From: an uncultured Eubacteriales bacterium
GTDB lineage: Bacteria > Bacillota > Clostridia > Christensenellales > Christensenellaceae
Assembly: GCA_902782475.1 (NCBI GenBank)
Contig: CACZNR010000068.1
Span: 1-8,807, forward strand
Direction: 5' to 3'
Length of the DNA stretch: 8,807 nucleotides
Below are positions 6,434-8,807 of the stretch, in pieces (within the stretch, counting starts at the first letter, position 1; every line of letters starts with the position of its first letter). The notes below the pieces were generated by a model. It saw only the letters and a list, made by a program, of their open reading frames with translations. It had not been told where the DNA came from and searched no databases. Both the position numbers and the translations under genes were made by a program.

Positions 6434-7828
6434 CTAATACCCTTTTGATCTGTCTATTATGGTACCATCCATGGCATTTATCGTCAGAAAACTGTATATG
6501 TCAAAATCTATCCCCGGATCATAGGGTTTAATTTCCCCATAAAAATCCCACACAGGAATGTAATAAAATGAATTATAGTCATTTTGTTTATCTATCCTTG
6601 TATATGAAAGTTTCATATGCTTAACACTCATACCTTCATATTCCTGTATCTCAAAATACTCTTTTGCTATTCCAAGAACATCATTTATAGGCATAAGTTT
6701 TACATTTTCAGTGATCACTTCTGATTGTTCCAGTGGAAATTGCCAGTATATACCTTCTAGCCCATCACTCGATACATATACAACAAGATACTCATATCTT
6801 ATCGGTGGCCTATTTAACAATGCCATGTCTATATCGTGATCTTCATATCCAACTTCCATGTCATTGATGCTTCTTGTGCAGTAATATGCCCATGTATAGC
6901 CAGATATTATACCGTCATCATAACGAGCAGGATAAACTGCCCTCACATCCATATATGGACATACTTCCTTCAAAAAACGCTCGGTATCAATCTGTCCCTC
7001 ACTTTTTGTGATACCGATTGTTTTATCATACGAACCATCGTCCTGAAGGACTCCAAACATCATAGGTTCTGATTGAAATGAGCTTTCCAGATCTCTGGGA
7101 CCTATACGCAATATCTTGCCATCCCATAAAGTGGTGATTATATAATCCCTTTCCCTGGCATTATCAAATGCTGCCCTGGCAATGAGTTCTTCTTCTCCAT
7201 TAAGATCTTGTTTCATACTGTACTCGAGCCTTATCTCTTTCCTGTCCTCAGGCTTATAGTTATTAATTATATTCTGGAGATTTTCAATTCTACCTTTAAT
7301 GAACTGTATCTCGGAATCCAGATATTCCTCATCTATAGTAATGTATCCTGTTTCTCCAGTTTTGGCATTATATTCTTCAATGACTTCAGGTTCTTTCCCT
7401 TTTATTTCCTGTTTCCATAACTCATAAGCTTCCAGCTCATCATAGTCATCAGCAAGCCAGTTTTTATAGTAATCAAGGGATGGTTGCCCTACGTCATAAA
7501 GAACAGTATCACTACATGTAAATGCATCAACAATATCCGTAAGTTGTTTTTCCGAAAAGACAACAGAATCATGCTTTGATACGGAAACATTTGCCACATC
7601 AGGTATCTCTATGTCCATCTGTATGCTGACATTGCCCCATTTATCAGATACTTTTCCACCTTCTAGATCTTCGATATGTACATATGCATCCAGTTTCTCA
7701 TTCTCTTCTGCAACTATCCCTGGATCTTTTTTATATCGTTTTTTCACATTTGTGTTTACATCAACACTGGCACAACCACAGTACAAAAACAAAAACAGTG
7801 CAAAAACAAATACTATATGTTTCTTCAT
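6434..7828 (-). CDS. Lipoprotein B, large surface lipoprotein of unknown function (464 aa)
   Basis: AAAGGAA ends 9 bases before the ATG. The N-terminus (MKKHIVFVFALFLFLYCGC) is a lipoprotein signal peptide with Cys19 as the likely lipidation site. The -3 residue is Tyr rather than the usual Leu, so the lipobox is slightly non-canonical. The mature protein is acidic and Tyr-rich, with a charged helical stretch (about 120-190) and a C-terminal part (about 325-464) of alternating strands. That part ends in PVWDFYG and a TINAMDGTIIDRSKGY-like tail, reminiscent of PepSY- or YycI-like folds (unverified). RYKKD (31-35), ENEKL (42-46) and Tyr49 match lipoprotein A in order and spacing. It appears monocistronic and diverges from an AraC/GyrI-like regulator. 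DUF6034 is a possible family by recollection only. No catalytic motif is visible. Confidence 0.88.
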   Translation of the reverse strand: MKKHIVFVFALFLFLYCGCASVDVNTNVKKRYKKDPGIVAEENEKLDAYVHIEDLEGGKVSDKWGNVSIQMDIEIPDVANVSVSKHDSVVFSEKQLTDIVDAFTCSDTVLYDVGQPSLDYYKNWLADDYDELEAYELWKQEIKGKEPEVIEEYNAKTGETGYITIDEEYLDSEIQFIKGRIENLQNIINNYKPEDRKEIRLEYSMKQDLNGEEELIARAAFDNARERDYIITTLWDGKILRIGPRDLESSFQSEPMMFGVLQDDGSYDKTIGITKSEGQIDTERFLKEVCPYMDVRAVYPARYDDGIISGYTWAYYCTRSINDMEVGYEDHDIDMALLNRPPIRYEYLVVYVSSDGLEGIYWQFPLEQSEVITENVKLMPINDVLGIAKEYFEIQEYEGMSVKHMKLSYTRIDKQNDYNSFYYIPVWDFYGEIKPYDPGIDFDIYSFLTINAMDGTIIDRSKGY

Positions 7829-7862
7829 AGTTAATGTTCCTTTAATGTATATTTATGACTTT

Positions 7863-7891
7863 AAAGTAGCATCACCAAGTTGCAGAGTCAA
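7863..7891 (-). promoter_or_regulatory. Predicted sigma-A-type promoter of the lipoprotein B gene
   Basis: On the minus strand TTGACT (7891-7886) and TACTTT (7868-7863) are 17 bp apart, and the -10 is preceded by TG plus one base (extended -10). The predicted leader is about 28 bases. The weak central bases of the -10 would suit an activator-dependent promoter. Confidence 0.65.
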
Positions 7892-7900
7892 AGCATTTCG

Positions 7901-7927
7901 TTTGAATATATATCTTCCTATTTTCAA
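7901..7927. promoter_or_regulatory. Candidate operator of the right divergent region
   Basis: TTTGAA (7901-7906) and TTCAA (7923-7927) form an inverted pair. It lies 9 bp from the lipoprotein -35 and 32 bp from the regulator -10, exactly as at 703-728 in the left region. The half-sites are short and AT-rich, so the conserved geometry is the main support. Confidence 0.4.
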
Positions 7928-7954
7928 CAAATTACAAAATGACTATTATTCTTT

Positions 7955-7965
7955 TATGTTAGAAT
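7955..7965 (+). promoter_or_regulatory. Predicted extended -10 promoter of the right AraC-type regulator gene
   Basis: TATGTTAGAAT is identical to the string upstream of the left regulator gene (756-766 region). It reads as an extended -10 (TG-T-TAGAAT). The hexamer 17 bp upstream (AAATGA) is a poor -35, so promoter activity may depend on the extended -10 or on an activator. Confidence 0.4.
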
Positions 7966-7992
7966 AGCATAAAGCAAGTGAAAGTTTTCTGT

Positions 7993-8807
7993 ATGCTGTA
8001 TGATATTTCCCGTATGGTCGAATATCTTGAATCGGAGCTCAACAGCAATAAAAGCAACAAAAGGATAATTGATGAATTCCCAGTCGATATCAGACATGCA
8101 AACAGGATTTTCAAGGCTTTTACCGGTTACACGATATACACATATATCCAAAACAGGCGAATGTACCTACTGGGACTAAGAATGCTGGATAACGGCAAAA
8201 AAGAAAAAATGTATTCTCTTGCCAAAGAATACGGTTATAATCTGAGTACATTTGTAAAGGCATTTGTTAAGTTCCATGGATGCACACCGTCTGAATTGAA
8301 TAATGATCCCGACCATCTACGCACATTTTTACCTCTTGTTATTACTGTCACCGTATCCGGTGGAGAAGTCATTACTCCTGAGATAGCGACAATAGCTCCA
8401 ATCTCATTATATGTATGCAACAGACATGCGAAATACGAAGATACGATCCTTCAAACTCGGGGCATTATAGAATCTCTGCGTAATGATTTTGCTAATAATG
8501 ATACTGACTTTTTTTTCGATAATGATTACTACATCATTTCCAAAAATGAGCACAACAAAACAGACTCATTTGTCTACGAACTGGGAATTGAAGAAAAGTG
8601 GTCGCTTCCAGGTATTAAAGTATTTCACAAAACCTTCTCAAGCGATCTTTGGGCAATCTTCAAAAGGCCACAGAATGTCAAAACTGTTCCAGAACTCATA
8701 GAAAAGATATTCAAAGAATGGTCTATAAATCAGACAAAATACATTATCTCTGATGATTTTCTCATAGAACGGCATTTTTATGATATGCAACACAAAGAAG
8801 ACTTTGA
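7993..8807 (+). CDS. AraC-family transcriptional regulator with GyrI-like effector domain (right copy, open at window edge)
   Basis: An open frame of 271 codons runs from ATG 7993 to the last base without a stop. By alignment with the left copy (274 aa) only about 10 residues are missing. The N-terminal AraC-type domain (about 5-103) has its second helix-turn-helix at about 73-102 (YSLAKEYGYN...FVKAF...CTPSEL). The C-terminal GyrI-like domain shows LWAIF (219-223), EWSINQTKYIISD (242-254) and the conserved Glu259. Shared landmarks with the left copy include KSN (20-22 versus 21-23), RR after YI, LWA(L/I)F and KYIISD, so these are clear paralogues. The ATG at 7993 is preferred because it gives the same N-terminal length and leader length as the left copy. 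An in-frame GTG at 7978 is the alternative, and neither has a strong Shine-Dalgarno. It is divergent from lipoprotein B, its likely target. Confidence 0.85.
   Translation, partial: MLYDISRMVEYLESELNSNKSNKRIIDEFPVDIRHANRIFKAFTGYTIYTYIQNRRMYLLGLRMLDNGKKEKMYSLAKEYGYNLSTFVKAFVKFHGCTPSELNNDPDHLRTFLPLVITVTVSGGEVITPEIATIAPISLYVCNRHAKYEDTILQTRGIIESLRNDFANNDTDFFFDNDYYIISKNEHNKTDSFVYELGIEEKWSLPGIKVFHKTFSSDLWAIFKRPQNVKTVPELIEKIFKEWSINQTKYIISDDFLIERHFYDMQHKEDF

Noticed and set aside
7611..7967. 118-codon plus-strand ORF antisense to the lipoprotein B start
   Set aside because: It covers the lipoprotein signal peptide region in reverse and the whole promoter region. The opposite strand has clear coding and promoter signals.
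7954..8420. Minus-strand ORFs inside the right regulator gene
   Set aside because: The plus-strand frame encodes a clear paralogue of the left regulator, so the reverse frames are shadows.
8483..8701. 72-codon plus-strand ORF near the right edge
   Set aside because: It is in a different frame within the right regulator gene, whose own frame stays open and matches the left copy through LWAIF and KYIISD.
1..8807. Mobile element explanation for the duplicated cassettes
   Set aside because: No transposase, integrase, terminal inverted repeats or tRNA attachment site was seen. The copies are diverged at the DNA level, so old duplication or separate acquisition is more likely than recent transposition.

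Overview
The window looks like a low-GC Gram-positive genome, most likely a Lachnospiraceae-type Clostridia. The basis is a clostridial-style pyruvate, phosphate dikinase (PPDK), an era-recO pair, lipoproteins, Sec signals and strong GGAGG ribosome binding sites. The family-level placement is inference from gene content and protein style, not from a database search.

Layout: two related accessory cassettes flank a conserved core block. Left cassette (1-1620): a lipoprotein gene that leaves the window at base 1 and a small exported protein gene, both on the minus strand. They are divergent from a plus-strand AraC-type regulator with a Rob-like layout (N-terminal helix-turn-helix, C-terminal GyrI-like sensor). 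Core block (1754-6178, minus strand): era and recO overlap by one base and end at a weak terminator, then ppdK follows with its own promoter. ppdK converges on the left regulator gene across a shared strong hairpin. Right cassette (6434-8807): a 464-residue lipoprotein gene on the minus strand with its own terminator, divergent from a second AraC/GyrI-like regulator that runs off the right edge still open. The right regulator has no stop codon inside the window.

The main observation is that the two cassettes are paralogous. The regulators align over their whole length. The lipoproteins share an ordered N-terminal motif (RYKKD, seven residues, ENE-L, then Y) just after the lipidated cysteine. 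Both divergent intergenic regions have the same architecture: envelope-gene -35, 9 bp, a TTTGAA ... TTCAA dyad, 32 bp, then an identical TATGTTAGAAT extended -10 for the regulator. This suggests a duplicated regulator-plus-surface-lipoprotein module, in which a cytoplasmic GyrI-like sensor controls exported proteins of unknown role. The left copy also carries an extra small secreted protein.

No RNA genes, CRISPR arrays, insertion sequences or attachment sites were recognised. No gene-free stretch exceeds 300 bases. The longest, 6179-6433, holds the lipoprotein terminator, a 9-bp long-range inverted repeat and the probable era promoter.
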